DNA of 9,621 nt from positions 1 to 9,621 of the forward strand of contig CALGTJ010000833.1 of the NCBI GenBank assembly GCA_937901435.1. The letters run 5' to 3'. Below are positions 1-6,577 of this stretch, piece by piece. Below the pieces are notes generated by a model. It was not told the DNA's origin and searched no databases. It saw only the letters and a program-made list of their open reading frames with translations. The stretch is from an uncultured Rhodobacter sp. Its GTDB lineage: Bacteria; Pseudomonadota; Alphaproteobacteria; Rhodobacterales; Rhodobacteraceae. The first letter of the stretch is position 1. Every line of letters begins with the position of its first letter. Made by a program: the position numbers and the translations under genes.

Positions 1-111
1 AAGATCTTCCACGTTACGGAGTGAGAGCGGAAAACGAACGTACAGCATCACAGCTACGCGGATGATGTCTGGGCTCGTTTTAAAGGACCTGAATGGAGAG
101 CGTTTTATCAT
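1..111 (-). CDS. IS6-family transposase, N-terminal fragment cut by the window edge
   Basis: Reading the minus strand from an ATG at 111 gives 37 uninterrupted codons that run off the left edge. The translation starts MIKRSPFRSFKTSPDII and continues to a segment containing LYVRFPLSLRNVEDL. This matches the conserved N-terminus of IS6/IS26-type DDE transposases: a basic start, then F-K-x(4)-II, then a (Y/F)-x-(R/S)-(F/Y)-PLS-x-R-(D/N)-VE-(D/E)-L helix that begins the DNA-binding region. The catalytic DDE domain would lie outside the window. An in-frame stop sits three codons upstream of the ATG, so this start is the only plausible one. Such enzymes catalyse replicative transposition and cointegrate formation. 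Whether the copy is intact cannot be seen. Identification rests on motif recognition, not a search. Confidence 0.82.
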   Translation of the reverse strand, partial: MIKRSPFRSFKTSPDIIRVAVMLYVRFPLSLRNVEDL

Positions 112-318
112 ACGGCGAGGCTACGAAACCGCCCGCCCCGTCTCAAGTTAGTTTTGCTTGAAAGTACCTACAAATACACCCTGCCCATTTCAACGTGTGG
201 TTTTTTTGAATGAGTTGGCGTGCTCTTGACTGGACCATCGATCTTTACAATTTTGCTAGACTTATCTGAATTTTTGATGCTACTTAAGTCTTAATATCGG
301 TTTATTAGTTAGAATGAA
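112..318. other. Gene-free stretch: outer end of the IS element plus LysR promoter region
   Basis: This stretch of about 200 bases has no credible gene. Its left part must include the transposase leader and the terminal inverted repeat of the IS6-type element. I could not recognise an IS26-like end (GGCACTGTTGCAAA or its complement), so the exact junction is unknown. A short dyad, TCAAG at 143-147 with CTTGA at 157-161, and a T7 run at 201-207 are present but form no clear terminator. The right part (about 240-318) is AT-rich, as expected for a promoter. TTGACT (226-231) and TACAAT (246-251) resemble -35 and -10 boxes, but the 14-base spacer is too short to trust. ACTTAAGT (282-289) is a perfect 8-base palindrome. 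Confidence 0.5.
292..307. promoter_or_regulatory. Possible LysR autoregulatory dyad just upstream of the regulator
   Basis: TAATA (292-296) and TATTA (303-307) form inverted arms around a 6-base centre, ending 11 bases before the LysR ATG. LysR-type proteins typically bind AT-rich interrupted dyads containing T-N11-A and often repress their own gene from such positions. The spacing here is not a textbook T-N11-A site, and AT-rich DNA produces such dyads easily, so this is a weak candidate. Confidence 0.2.
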
Positions 319-1290
319 ATGACTTATCCTCGCATAAAAATACGTGCACTTCAGGCTTTTGTAGCTGTGTTTGAAGAACAATCCTTCAGTCGGGCAGCTG
401 AGCGGGAAAACACAACTCAATCGGGAATGTCTACACAAGTGAAGGAACTTGAACTAACCCTCGGCACTCAATTGCTAATTCGTGAGCGTAAGAAACTCAT
501 GCTAACTCCAGCCGGTAAGATCATCTACCGCGAGGGGCAAAGTATATTAAAAGCCTTGATGGCGACAGAAAAATCCGTGAGCGAAATGCAAGGTGGAGTC
601 GCGGGGCTGGTACGATTTGGCATGATCCCGTCGCTAACACGATCGGCTCTTATTCCCGCACTTGCACAGTTCAAATCAGAATTTCCGGATGTTGAGCTGT
701 CGTTGCTGGAAGAGTATAGCTACTCGCTGATGCGCCGGGTCCTGGACGGTGAGCTTGATTTTGCGCTCGTACCTTCGACAGACGTACCGTCTGGGCTTAC
801 TGCGCGTTTTGTTGGCCGTGATCGTGAAATGCTTGTATCGAATGCAACATCTCACTCAGATCATGATCATATGATAGAAGTGCCACTTTCCTCCTTGCAA
901 GGCGCCCGATTGATTGTTCCGTCGCGCTTAAATGTCCGGCGCAAACGGATTGATACGTTACTGAACACGCACGGAATTCATGTTGCTGAGCTTTTGGAAA
1001 TGGACGGCATGTTGGTAACTCTCGAAATGATAGGCGCAACAGATTGGGTTGCAATCCTACCTTGGGCGATTTGTCATCGAGATCGATTAGGCGACGTGCG
1101 TCGCTTGAACCCGATCAAGGATCCGCCTATCAGCCTGGACTATGTATTGGTTGAGAAAACAGAAGCCGCACAACCACAGGCCGCCCGCCTTCTTGTAGAC
1201 TGTCTGATCCAGCATATTGCCAAAATTCTGGCCGATAAAACTTCTGGTAACGATATAGGAAATCCCGAACCGCTGCATCAGAAAATATGA
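319..1290 (+). CDS. LysR-family transcriptional regulator
   Basis: The 323-residue product has the usual length and architecture of LysR-type regulators. A winged helix-turn-helix spans residues about 8-67, with the family pattern FVAVFEEQSFSRAAE, then the recognition helix TTQSGMSTQVKELE, then the wing ending in LTPAG (62-66). A linker helix follows at about 68-92. The periplasmic-binding-like effector domain starts near GLVRFGMIPS (96-105), with a typical VLDGELDFALVPS segment (141-153). It probably controls the dehydrogenase genes directly downstream in response to a pathway metabolite; the ligand is unknown. The gene is codirectional with its likely targets rather than divergent, which is less common for the family. 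The start has no clear Shine-Dalgarno sequence, and a two-codon ORF (ATGAAATGA, 314-322) overlaps it, so translation may be weak. The last 20 or so residues are polar and probably disordered. Confidence 0.93.
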   Translation: MTYPRIKIRALQAFVAVFEEQSFSRAAERENTTQSGMSTQVKELELTLGTQLLIRERKKLMLTPAGKIIYREGQSILKALMATEKSVSEMQGGVAGLVRFGMIPSLTRSALIPALAQFKSEFPDVELSLLEEYSYSLMRRVLDGELDFALVPSTDVPSGLTARFVGRDREMLVSNATSHSDHDHMIEVPLSSLQGARLIVPSRLNVRRKRIDTLLNTHGIHVAELLEMDGMLVTLEMIGATDWVAILPWAICHRDRLGDVRRLNPIKDPPISLDYVLVEKTEAAQPQAARLLVDCLIQHIAKILADKTSGNDIGNPEPLHQKI

Positions 1291-1334
1291 TTCTGCATCC
1301 CATGTTTTTGTGAAAAGGTAAAACACGCAACAAT

Positions 1335-1338
1335 GGAG
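1335..1338 (+). promoter_or_regulatory. Shine-Dalgarno that fixes the start at 1348
   Basis: GGAG lies 9 bases before the ATG at 1348. The upstream in-frame ATG at 1333 has only AAGG 14 bases away, so 1348 is the better start. It also begins the protein immediately before the Rossmann strand, as is normal for the family. Confidence 0.65.
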
Positions 1339-1347
1339 AACTTTGGC

Positions 1348-2229
1348 ATGACCGTTGGCATTGTAGGCTTGGGAAATATGGGGCGACCAATCGCGGAACA
1401 CCTCAGCGAGGTGGGCGAAACACTCGTTCTTTGGAACCGAACCTCCAGCAAGGCCGAGGGGATTCCTAACAGCACGATTATGAAATCGCCATGCGCTGTC
1501 GCTGAATCAGCCGACCTCGTGCTGTCCATTCTCGCAGATGATCGCGCCCTGCAAGCAGCTTATGATGGGCGCGGTGGGATTTTGGAAGCGAATCTTACTG
1601 GTAAGACGGTCATTGAGCTTTGCACCACCTCACCCGAAACAGTCATCGCGTTGGAACAGGCCGTAGAGGCCCGAGGTGGCCTATTCCTTGAATGTCCAGT
1701 TAGTGGTAATGTGGTCCCTGCCCGCTCTGGACAATTGATGGGTTTGGCAGCTGGCAAACAGTCAGCGTTTGACATTGCGCGCCCACTTTTGGACAAGATG
1801 ACACGCAGGTTGGAATATCTAGGACCTACGGGGGCCGGTGCGGCTATGAAACTGGCCGTAAATCTTCCGTTGATGGTATACTGGAGCGCATTGGGTGAGG
1901 CTGCCAGTCTGGCCCTATCTAAAGGGATCAACCCAGCCCTCGTCTTTGATATCCTAACCGACAGTTCCGGCGCCATTGTTCCGGCCCAAAAACGTGTACC
2001 ACCGATTTTGAAGATGATGACAGAGGGTGACCCCGGCGCGGTGGGCCTTAGCATGACCAACGGCGTGAAAGATTTGAAATTGATGTGTGACCTTGCCGAG
2101 AAAACGGGCGGGCCTTCTGGTGTGGTATCTGCAGCTCTCGCGATGGCACAGGCCGCTGCGGATGATGGTTGGGCAGACTATGATTGCTCCCTTGTCGGAG
2201 TTCATGCGCAAAAGGGTAAAAAGACATGA
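1348..2229 (+). CDS. NAD(P)-dependent beta-hydroxyacid dehydrogenase (3-hydroxyisobutyrate dehydrogenase family), NADP-type
   Basis: This 293-residue cytoplasmic enzyme belongs to the 3-hydroxyisobutyrate/tartronate-semialdehyde/glyoxylate reductase family, which interconverts a beta-hydroxyacid and its semialdehyde or keto form. The N-terminal Rossmann fold carries GLGNMG (7-12). After the second strand comes W-N-R-T (29-32), the signature that favours NADP(H) in glyoxylate-reductase-like members. The substrate motif ECPVSG is at 115-120. The catalytic lysine is K168 in GAGAAMKLAVN, with the partner asparagine at N172. The C-terminal all-helical domain contains KDL (241-243) and the usual ending near DDGWADYDCSLV. 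Length and all key residues are intact. It lies 57 bases after the LysR gene and overlaps the next gene by four bases (ATGA), so the two are probably translationally coupled. The exact substrate cannot be told. Confidence 0.92.
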   Translation: MTVGIVGLGNMGRPIAEHLSEVGETLVLWNRTSSKAEGIPNSTIMKSPCAVAESADLVLSILADDRALQAAYDGRGGILEANLTGKTVIELCTTSPETVIALEQAVEARGGLFLECPVSGNVVPARSGQLMGLAAGKQSAFDIARPLLDKMTRRLEYLGPTGAGAAMKLAVNLPLMVYWSALGEAASLALSKGINPALVFDILTDSSGAIVPAQKRVPPILKMMTEGDPGAVGLSMTNGVKDLKLMCDLAEKTGGPSGVVSAALAMAQAAADDGWADYDCSLVGVHAQKGKKT

Positions 2230-3218
2230 TTGGCACGGCCTTGGTTGGTTTTGGCTGGTGGGGTCAGCATATTGCGAGACGTTTAAAGGACCATCCAGAA
2301 TTCGATTTGCGCTGCGTTGTGGAACCCATGGTTAGCGCGCACGGGGACATCGCGGCCCTCGGCCTGACACCTGTTTCCAGTTATGATGATGCTATTTCCG
2401 ATCAGACAGTACAGGCGGTGATCCTAACCTCGCCCAACGATCTGCACGATATCCAGATCGCGCAGGCTGTGGATGCTGGAAAGCATGTATTCTGCGAAAA
2501 GCCACTTTCCCTTTCTGCCACCAATGCTCGTAAAAGCGTGGAAAGCTGTCGCGCTAGCGGACTTGTCCTTGGCATCGGCCATGAACGCAGATTTGAGCCC
2601 GCAATTCTAGCCCTGCGCAAACTGCTAGATGACGGCGCACTTGGAACGATCATGCACACGGAAATGGCGTTCAGTCATGACAAGCTGATTGGCCTGACGG
2701 CCGACAGTTGGCGGACCTCAAAGGCGTTTGCCCCAGCAGCGGGAATGACGCAGATGGGCATTCACCTTACCGATCTTCTGATCGCGTTCTATGGCCCTGT
2801 CGCGTCGCTACACGCCTTTACTGCCGACCGCAGTTTGGGTTGGGAAACGGGTGACGTTGTCACCGTCCAGTTGCAGTTCAAGGCAGGAATGACAGCGACC
2901 TTGCAGGCAATTCTGCACACCCCCCATTTCATTCGCACCCATGTATTTGGCAGCGAAATGTGGGTAGAGATTCGCAATGCGACGCACCCAGACACGCCGG
3001 GTGGCAAGTCCACGATGGAAAGATATCGCAGCATTGAGGATACCGAAACCGAGGTTTTTGACTGGACTGATAGTGTCACAGCTAACCTAGAAGCCTTTGG
3101 TGCGGCGATCCGTGGTGAGGCCGAATATCCTTATTCCGACTTCGAATTACTGCACAATATTAAGGTTTTAAACGCAATCATGCAGTCCGCCGAAACAGGG
3201 GAGGCAGTTCATCTTTAG
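2226..3218 (+). CDS. Gfo/Idh/MocA-family NAD(P)-dependent oxidoreductase
   Basis: The 330-residue protein has the two-domain layout of the Gfo/Idh/MocA family. An N-terminal Rossmann fold holds GFGWWG (8-13), followed by TSPNDLH (68-74) and the hallmark EKP (91-93), whose lysine helps bind cofactor and substrate. The C-terminal alpha/beta domain includes GIHLTDLL (178-185), where H180 and D183 fit the catalytic histidine region. Family members oxidise or reduce hydroxyl groups on sugars, inositols and related cyclic or acidic polyols, so the substrate is probably a polyol-like or hydroxylated ring compound. Its ATG overlaps the TGA of the preceding dehydrogenase (ATGA, 2226-2229), which strongly suggests one operon. 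I see no signal peptide, so it is cytoplasmic. A 104-base gap to the next gene follows. Confidence 0.92.
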   Translation: MIGTALVGFGWWGQHIARRLKDHPEFDLRCVVEPMVSAHGDIAALGLTPVSSYDDAISDQTVQAVILTSPNDLHDIQIAQAVDAGKHVFCEKPLSLSATNARKSVESCRASGLVLGIGHERRFEPAILALRKLLDDGALGTIMHTEMAFSHDKLIGLTADSWRTSKAFAPAAGMTQMGIHLTDLLIAFYGPVASLHAFTADRSLGWETGDVVTVQLQFKAGMTATLQAILHTPHFIRTHVFGSEMWVEIRNATHPDTPGGKSTMERYRSIEDTETEVFDWTDSVTANLEAFGAAIRGEAEYPYSDFELLHNIKVLNAIMQSAETGEAVHL

Positions 3219-3322
3219 GGCCATACACTGCTATCGGGATTCTCGATACTGACTATAACAAGGTATGAATTGACCTAAGTTAAAGCCCTCACCTACGCTC
3301 TGTGGAATATCAGGGGGATTGC
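3219..3322 (+). promoter_or_regulatory. Intergenic region before the GntR gene: weak hairpin and possible promoter/operator
   Basis: A small hairpin, with arms 3232-3238 and 3242-3248 (one G-U pair, 3-base loop), follows the upstream stop. It has no T tract, so it is at best a weak terminator. TTGACC (3270-3275) could be a -35 box, with TACGCT (3294-3299) as a poor -10 at 18 bases. AGGT (3261-3264) and ACCT (3273-3276) form a dyad overlapping that -35, a plausible position for autorepression by the GntR regulator. None of these is strong alone. The gap size and the change of function support a separate promoter here. Confidence 0.25.
3312..3317 (+). promoter_or_regulatory. Shine-Dalgarno that fixes the GntR start at 3323
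   Basis: AGGGGG lies 5 bases before ATG 3323. A GTG at 3302 is in frame and would add seven residues, but this G-rich site would then be inside the coding region. The ATG puts the start directly before the winged-helix domain. Confidence 0.6.
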
Positions 3323-3976
3323 ATGCAAACCGGTCTAATACGCCATCGCATATTTGATGAGCTGCGTGACGCTATCATGTCGTGCGCGCTCCAGCCTGGG
3401 TCAGAATTGCGCGAAGGCGAGCTTGCACAGCAATATGGTGTTTCAAAATCTCCGATCCGCGATGCGCTTCAGAAGCTGGAATTTGAAGGTCTGGTGCAAA
3501 TAGCATCACGGCAAGGCCACCGTGTCGTGCCCATCTCTGTCGGTGACGCGCATGACATCTTGGACCTGCGCGAAACATTAGAGCAGGCCGCCGTCAAGAA
3601 AATCGTGGCCGAAGCCGTAAACAAAGATCTTGAAACCCTGAACAAATTTCGCGTGACGGATATGGCAACATTGCGTTCCTTCGCCGCTTACAACCGCGAT
3701 TTTCACGCTGAAATTTGCCGACTCGCGGGCAACGCCCGCCAATCGGCGGTTATGCAAAGCCTGATGGATAACTATGAGCGGCTTTGCATTGTGTCTTTGT
3801 CTTCACGCCGCCAGCAGGCTGCGGCTATGGCTGCCGCCCTCAAAGATCATAACGACATAATTGACGCGCTGCAGGCCCGCGATGGCCGCAAGGCCGCGCG
3901 CTTGTCCGGCAAGCACATTCGCAAATCGCAAAGCCAAATCATGCGTGGCCTCAACAGCCGCACCGTCGTTAGATAA
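3323..3976 (+). CDS. GntR-family transcriptional regulator, FadR/FCD subfamily
   Basis: The product is 217 residues. The N-terminal winged helix (about 5-70) shows the GntR pattern: IFDELRDAIMSCALQPGSEL, then LAQQYGVSKSPIRDALQKLE with the recognition helix, then the wing GLVQIASRQGHRVVP (57-70). The C-terminal FCD ligand domain (about 77-205) begins DILDLRETLEQAA. It keeps the residues that coordinate a metal and carboxylate ligand in this family: D126 and H128 in NRDFHAE, the AGN turn (135-137), H176 in KDHNDII and H198 in GKHIRK. FCD regulators usually sense small organic acids and repress adjacent catabolic or transport genes. This fits a position 65 bases ahead of the transporter operon. 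A perfect palindrome in that gap (3994-4003) is a candidate operator. Confidence 0.93.
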   Translation: MQTGLIRHRIFDELRDAIMSCALQPGSELREGELAQQYGVSKSPIRDALQKLEFEGLVQIASRQGHRVVPISVGDAHDILDLRETLEQAAVKKIVAEAVNKDLETLNKFRVTDMATLRSFAAYNRDFHAEICRLAGNARQSAVMQSLMDNYERLCIVSLSSRRQQAAAMAAALKDHNDIIDALQARDGRKAARLSGKHIRKSQSQIMRGLNSRTVVR

Positions 3977-3993
3977 AGGAATAGGCCACATCG

Positions 3994-4003
3994 TGATATA
4001 TCA
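3994..4003. promoter_or_regulatory. Candidate GntR operator, palindrome TGATATATCA
   Basis: This perfect 10-base palindrome lies in the 65-base gap between the GntR gene and the transporter ATPase, 38 bases before the ATPase start. GntR/FadR-type regulators commonly bind short palindromes with a T-A-rich centre. I found no second copy upstream of the other genes here. A 10-base palindrome can arise by chance in a gap of this size at a few percent, so the case rests on position. Confidence 0.3.
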
Positions 4004-4029
4004 AGGTTACATTTCAGTTGGATCAAAAT

Positions 4030-4033
4030 GGAG
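4030..4033 (+). promoter_or_regulatory. Shine-Dalgarno that fixes the ATPase start at 4042
   Basis: GGAG lies 8 bases before ATG 4042. An in-frame TTG at 4018 would give a start eight codons earlier but has no ribosome-binding site, and this GGAG would be inside it. Confidence 0.6.
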
Positions 4034-4041
4034 AGTGGGTC

Positions 4042-4827
4042 ATGGTTAAGCATGAACAATCCATGGCTGCCGCAGGCGACGTTGTTGTGTCTGGTCTTAA
4101 TGTCGGGAAAACCTTTGCTGCGGGCACCGTTGTTGCGTTGGAAAATGCGAATTTTGACATCAAGCGCGGATCGTTCGTGTCGTTGGTAGGCCCATCCGGC
4201 TGTGGCAAGTCCACGTTGCTGCGATTGGTGTCTGGTCTGATCGAACCAACGTCAGGTGAAATCGAAGTCCACGGCACGCCTGTCAATGGCCCCCGCGCCG
4301 ATATCAGCATGATGTTCCAGAAGGCGACGCTGCTTGACTGGCGAACGTCGTTGGAAAACGTGCTTTTACCAACTGAAATCAACGGAACACCTTCTAAGGC
4401 CGACAAGAACCGCGCCTTAGATCTCTTAAAGCTTGTCGGGCTTGAGGACTTTGCGTTTTCGTTCCCCGCACAACTGTCTGGCGGCATGCAACAACGCGTT
4501 GCCTTGGCACGCCTCTTGCAAACCGGAGCGGATATTTTGTTACTTGATGAGCCATTTGGCGCGTTGGATGAATTTACCCGTGAACATTTAAATACCGAAC
4601 TAATGCGGATCGTGGCCGAGGTCAGGGCGACGGCCATTTTTGTAACCCACAATATAACAGAGGCTATTTTCCTTGCCGATCAAGTTGTTGTTATGACATC
4701 GCGGCCCGGTCGCATGGCCAAGATTATTAATGTGGATCTTGAACGCCCACGTCCGCTTTCAATCCAGACATCCGTTGAATTTAACAAGCTGGTGGAAGAC
4801 GTTCGCGAAACATTAGGGGCCGTATAA
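4042..4827 (+). CDS. ABC importer ATP-binding protein, NitT/TauT (SsuB/TauB-like) type
   Basis: This 261-residue cytoplasmic ATPase powers the importer encoded by the next three genes. All motifs are intact: Walker A GPSGCGKST (50-58), Q-loop glutamine Q93 in MMFQKATLLDW, signature LSGGMQQR (145-152), Walker B ILLLDEP (165-171), D-loop GALDE (173-177) and H-loop histidine H203 in VTHNITEA. The segment FQKATLLDWRTSLENVLLP and the RPGR motif (221-224) are typical of the nitrate/sulfonate/taurine/hydroxymethylpyrimidine branch (NrtD, SsuB, TauB, ThiZ). The branch alone does not tell the substrate. Its TAA overlaps the ATG of the first permease by one base (TAATG, 4825-4829), indicating translational coupling. 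Confidence 0.95.
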   Translation: MVKHEQSMAAAGDVVVSGLNVGKTFAAGTVVALENANFDIKRGSFVSLVGPSGCGKSTLLRLVSGLIEPTSGEIEVHGTPVNGPRADISMMFQKATLLDWRTSLENVLLPTEINGTPSKADKNRALDLLKLVGLEDFAFSFPAQLSGGMQQRVALARLLQTGADILLLDEPFGALDEFTREHLNTELMRIVAEVRATAIFVTHNITEAIFLADQVVVMTSRPGRMAKIINVDLERPRPLSIQTSVEFNKLVEDVRETLGAV

Positions 4828-5687
4828 TGGCCGTGCAAGACGCCACTTCTGAAGTCCTTGTCGACACATTAGAGCGCAGCTTGCGCAATCGTCGTATCGC
4901 CAAGCATGTTGGTATCTTTTTGACGTTGACCCTTCTGTGGGAACTCGGCTCTCGGATGGGATGGCTTGACCCGCTGTTTTATCCCCGTCCCTCCAACATC
5001 ATACGCTCTTTCTGGCTGATCTATTTCCAAAATGCGAACGTTTGGTTTCACCTGTATTCAACCATTAGCCTTGTAATCATAGGCTGGGTTCTCGGATCTA
5101 TGCTTGGCATCGGTCTTGGCGCGCTCGTCGGCTTTAATACGGTGATCCGCCGCTTCCTGAAACCCTATGTCATCGTGCTAGAAGCGACGCCGCGTATTGC
5201 GGTGGCCCCGTTGCTGATCGCGGCCCTCGGGTTTGGTGTAAATTCTAAATTGGCGATCATAATGTTGGTTTGCTTTTTTGCGCCTTTCATCAACACCCTG
5301 TCTGGCGTCATTAATGTAAACGAAGAACGGTTAGAACTTTTCAGATCCATGCGCGCTTCAAAGACCCAAATTCTGCGCAAGCTGGTGCTGCCAGATGCAA
5401 TTCCCGTAATTATGGCTGGCGAACGCCTCGCACTGACCGCCGCCTTGTCTGGTGCATTGGTTGCGGAATTCATCCAGCGCGACAAGGGGATCGGTTCACT
5501 GATCCTCGTGTATACGCGTAACCTAAACATGGCATCGGCCTTTGCTTGCATTTTCACCCTGACGATCATCGGCTTCCTGATTTTCAAGGGTATGGAAAAA
5601 CTCGATCACTATATCGCCTACTGGAAGTACGAAGGCGGGCGGGAACGGATGAGCTCAAAACGCAAACGCACGATGGTGGAACCATGA
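4827..5687 (+). CDS. ABC importer inner-membrane permease (first of two), SsuC/TauC-like
   Basis: The 286-residue integral membrane protein has about six predicted hydrophobic helices (roughly residues 28-45, 77-102, 113-135, 141-162, 196-215 and 236-254). The coupling-helix EAA-type region that docks on the ATPase is at about 171-197, reading LFRSMRASKTQILRKLVLPD. The opening YPRPSNII (52-59) after the first helix is characteristic of the NitT/TauT permease family. The C-terminal tail is strongly basic (SSKRKRT) and cytoplasmic. Together with the following gene it should form a heterodimeric channel, whereas many systems of this type use a single permease as a homodimer. Its TGA overlaps the next ATG by four bases (ATGA, 5684-5687). 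Confidence 0.94.
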   Translation: MAVQDATSEVLVDTLERSLRNRRIAKHVGIFLTLTLLWELGSRMGWLDPLFYPRPSNIIRSFWLIYFQNANVWFHLYSTISLVIIGWVLGSMLGIGLGALVGFNTVIRRFLKPYVIVLEATPRIAVAPLLIAALGFGVNSKLAIIMLVCFFAPFINTLSGVINVNEERLELFRSMRASKTQILRKLVLPDAIPVIMAGERLALTAALSGALVAEFIQRDKGIGSLILVYTRNLNMASAFACIFTLTIIGFLIFKGMEKLDHYIAYWKYEGGRERMSSKRKRTMVEP

Positions 5688-6544
5688 GCGTGTCTGATCA
5701 GCCGATCCCTCTCTCTGGCCGCATTCTGGACATTGGTGTCCGGTTCCTACCCCATCTTGTGCTGTTCGCAGTCATCATCGGCGCATGGGAAATCTCGGTT
5801 GCTACAGGTTTAATTACATCCATCATCATTCCCCGCCCCAGTGCAATATGGAGTGCAATTGTTGAGCTATACATCACCGAAGGCACGATCTATCGGCATT
5901 TTTTCATCACCCTAACTGAGGCCGTGGTCGGTTTTGCGATTGGTGCAGGCGTGGCCGTAAGTCTTGCGATTGCATCATCCCTTTGGGACCCTTTCCGCCG
6001 GTATGTCACGCCCTATGCCGTTGTGCTGAACGTAACCCCCGGCATCGCATTGACCCCCGTGATTATCGCTTGGTTCGGCTACGGGATGGGATCAAAAATC
6101 GCACTGGCAGCGATCATTTCATTCTTTCCGATCTTTGTGAACACCTTGACAGGTCTGGTTCAGGTTGATGAAGACCGCGAAGAATTGTTTAATTCCCTCG
6201 GCGCGTCCAACGTTCAAGTATTTCGTAAACTGAGAGCCCCCGCAGCCCTTCCGCTGATGTTCGCGGGTTTCAAGATTGGCCTGACGACAGCCTTAATTGG
6301 CGCGGTCGTCGCGGAATTTGCGCAAGCCACCGATGGCGTCGGTGTCCTGATGAGCCGCTTTTCGTTCCAACTGAACATGGCAGCGTCACTGGCGACGCTT
6401 CTGAGCATGACGGTGATTGGTCTGATCTTATTTTATTCAATGGAGTTTCTCGACGACCGGATTGTGTTCTGGCGTCGTGAGTCCCGGCGCGCGGCTGCGT
6501 CCCGCGCACGGGCACGTACCTGGGCCGCCCAGGCGAAGAAATGA
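5684..6544 (+). CDS. ABC importer inner-membrane permease (second of two), SsuC/TauC-like
   Basis: The product is 286 residues, the same length as its neighbour and clearly homologous to it. About six hydrophobic helices lie near 21-42, 76-100, 110-133, 138-158, 195-214 and 234-252. It has the IPRPSAIW element (49-56) and an EAA-type coupling region at about 167-195 (LFNSLGASNVQVFRKLRAPA). The open frame extends upstream to 5546, but only the ATG at 5684 gives a normal protein start, and it sits in an ATGA overlap with the first permease, so I chose it. The C-terminal 25 residues are rich in Arg and Ala. The protein differs enough from the first permease to suggest old duplication and a heterodimer. 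Confidence 0.94.
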   Translation: MSVSDQPIPLSGRILDIGVRFLPHLVLFAVIIGAWEISVATGLITSIIIPRPSAIWSAIVELYITEGTIYRHFFITLTEAVVGFAIGAGVAVSLAIASSLWDPFRRYVTPYAVVLNVTPGIALTPVIIAWFGYGMGSKIALAAIISFFPIFVNTLTGLVQVDEDREELFNSLGASNVQVFRKLRAPAALPLMFAGFKIGLTTALIGAVVAEFAQATDGVGVLMSRFSFQLNMAASLATLLSMTVIGLILFYSMEFLDDRIVFWRRESRRAAASRARARTWAAQAKK

Positions 6545-6564
6545 CGCGCACAAACGACTTTTCT

Positions 6565-6570
6565 AGGAGG
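6565..6570 (+). promoter_or_regulatory. Strong Shine-Dalgarno of the binding-protein gene
   Basis: A consensus AGGAGG sits 7 bases before ATG 6578. The permease genes upstream rely on stop/start overlaps instead. A strong site here fits the need for many binding-protein copies per membrane complex. Confidence 0.8.
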
Positions 6571-6577
6571 AAAGCAA

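Noticed and set aside
2..151. Plus-strand open frame entering from the left edge and containing MMSGLVLKDLNGERF
   Set aside because: The minus strand over the same bases encodes a recognisable IS6 transposase start. The plus-strand frame matches nothing I know.
174..207. Possible terminator: ACAC/GTGT arms before a T7 run
   Set aside because: The stem is only 4-5 base pairs with a loop of about 15 bases, too weak for an intrinsic terminator.
226..251. TTGACT and TACAAT as a sigma-70 promoter for the LysR gene
   Set aside because: The spacer is 14 bases, too short for a normal promoter. It is mentioned in the region description but not called.
1560..2060. 166-codon open frame on the minus strand
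   Set aside because: It is antisense to the 3-hydroxyisobutyrate-type dehydrogenase and has no recognisable domain.
4023..4652. 209-codon open frame on the minus strand
   Set aside because: It lies wholly opposite the ABC ATPase, whose motifs are all intact. The translation shows no family features, so it is an antisense shadow.
5546..5683. Upstream start for the second permease
   Set aside because: The extra 46 codons overlap the first permease in another frame and read as non-membrane, basic sequence. ATG 5684 in the ATGA overlap is the natural start.
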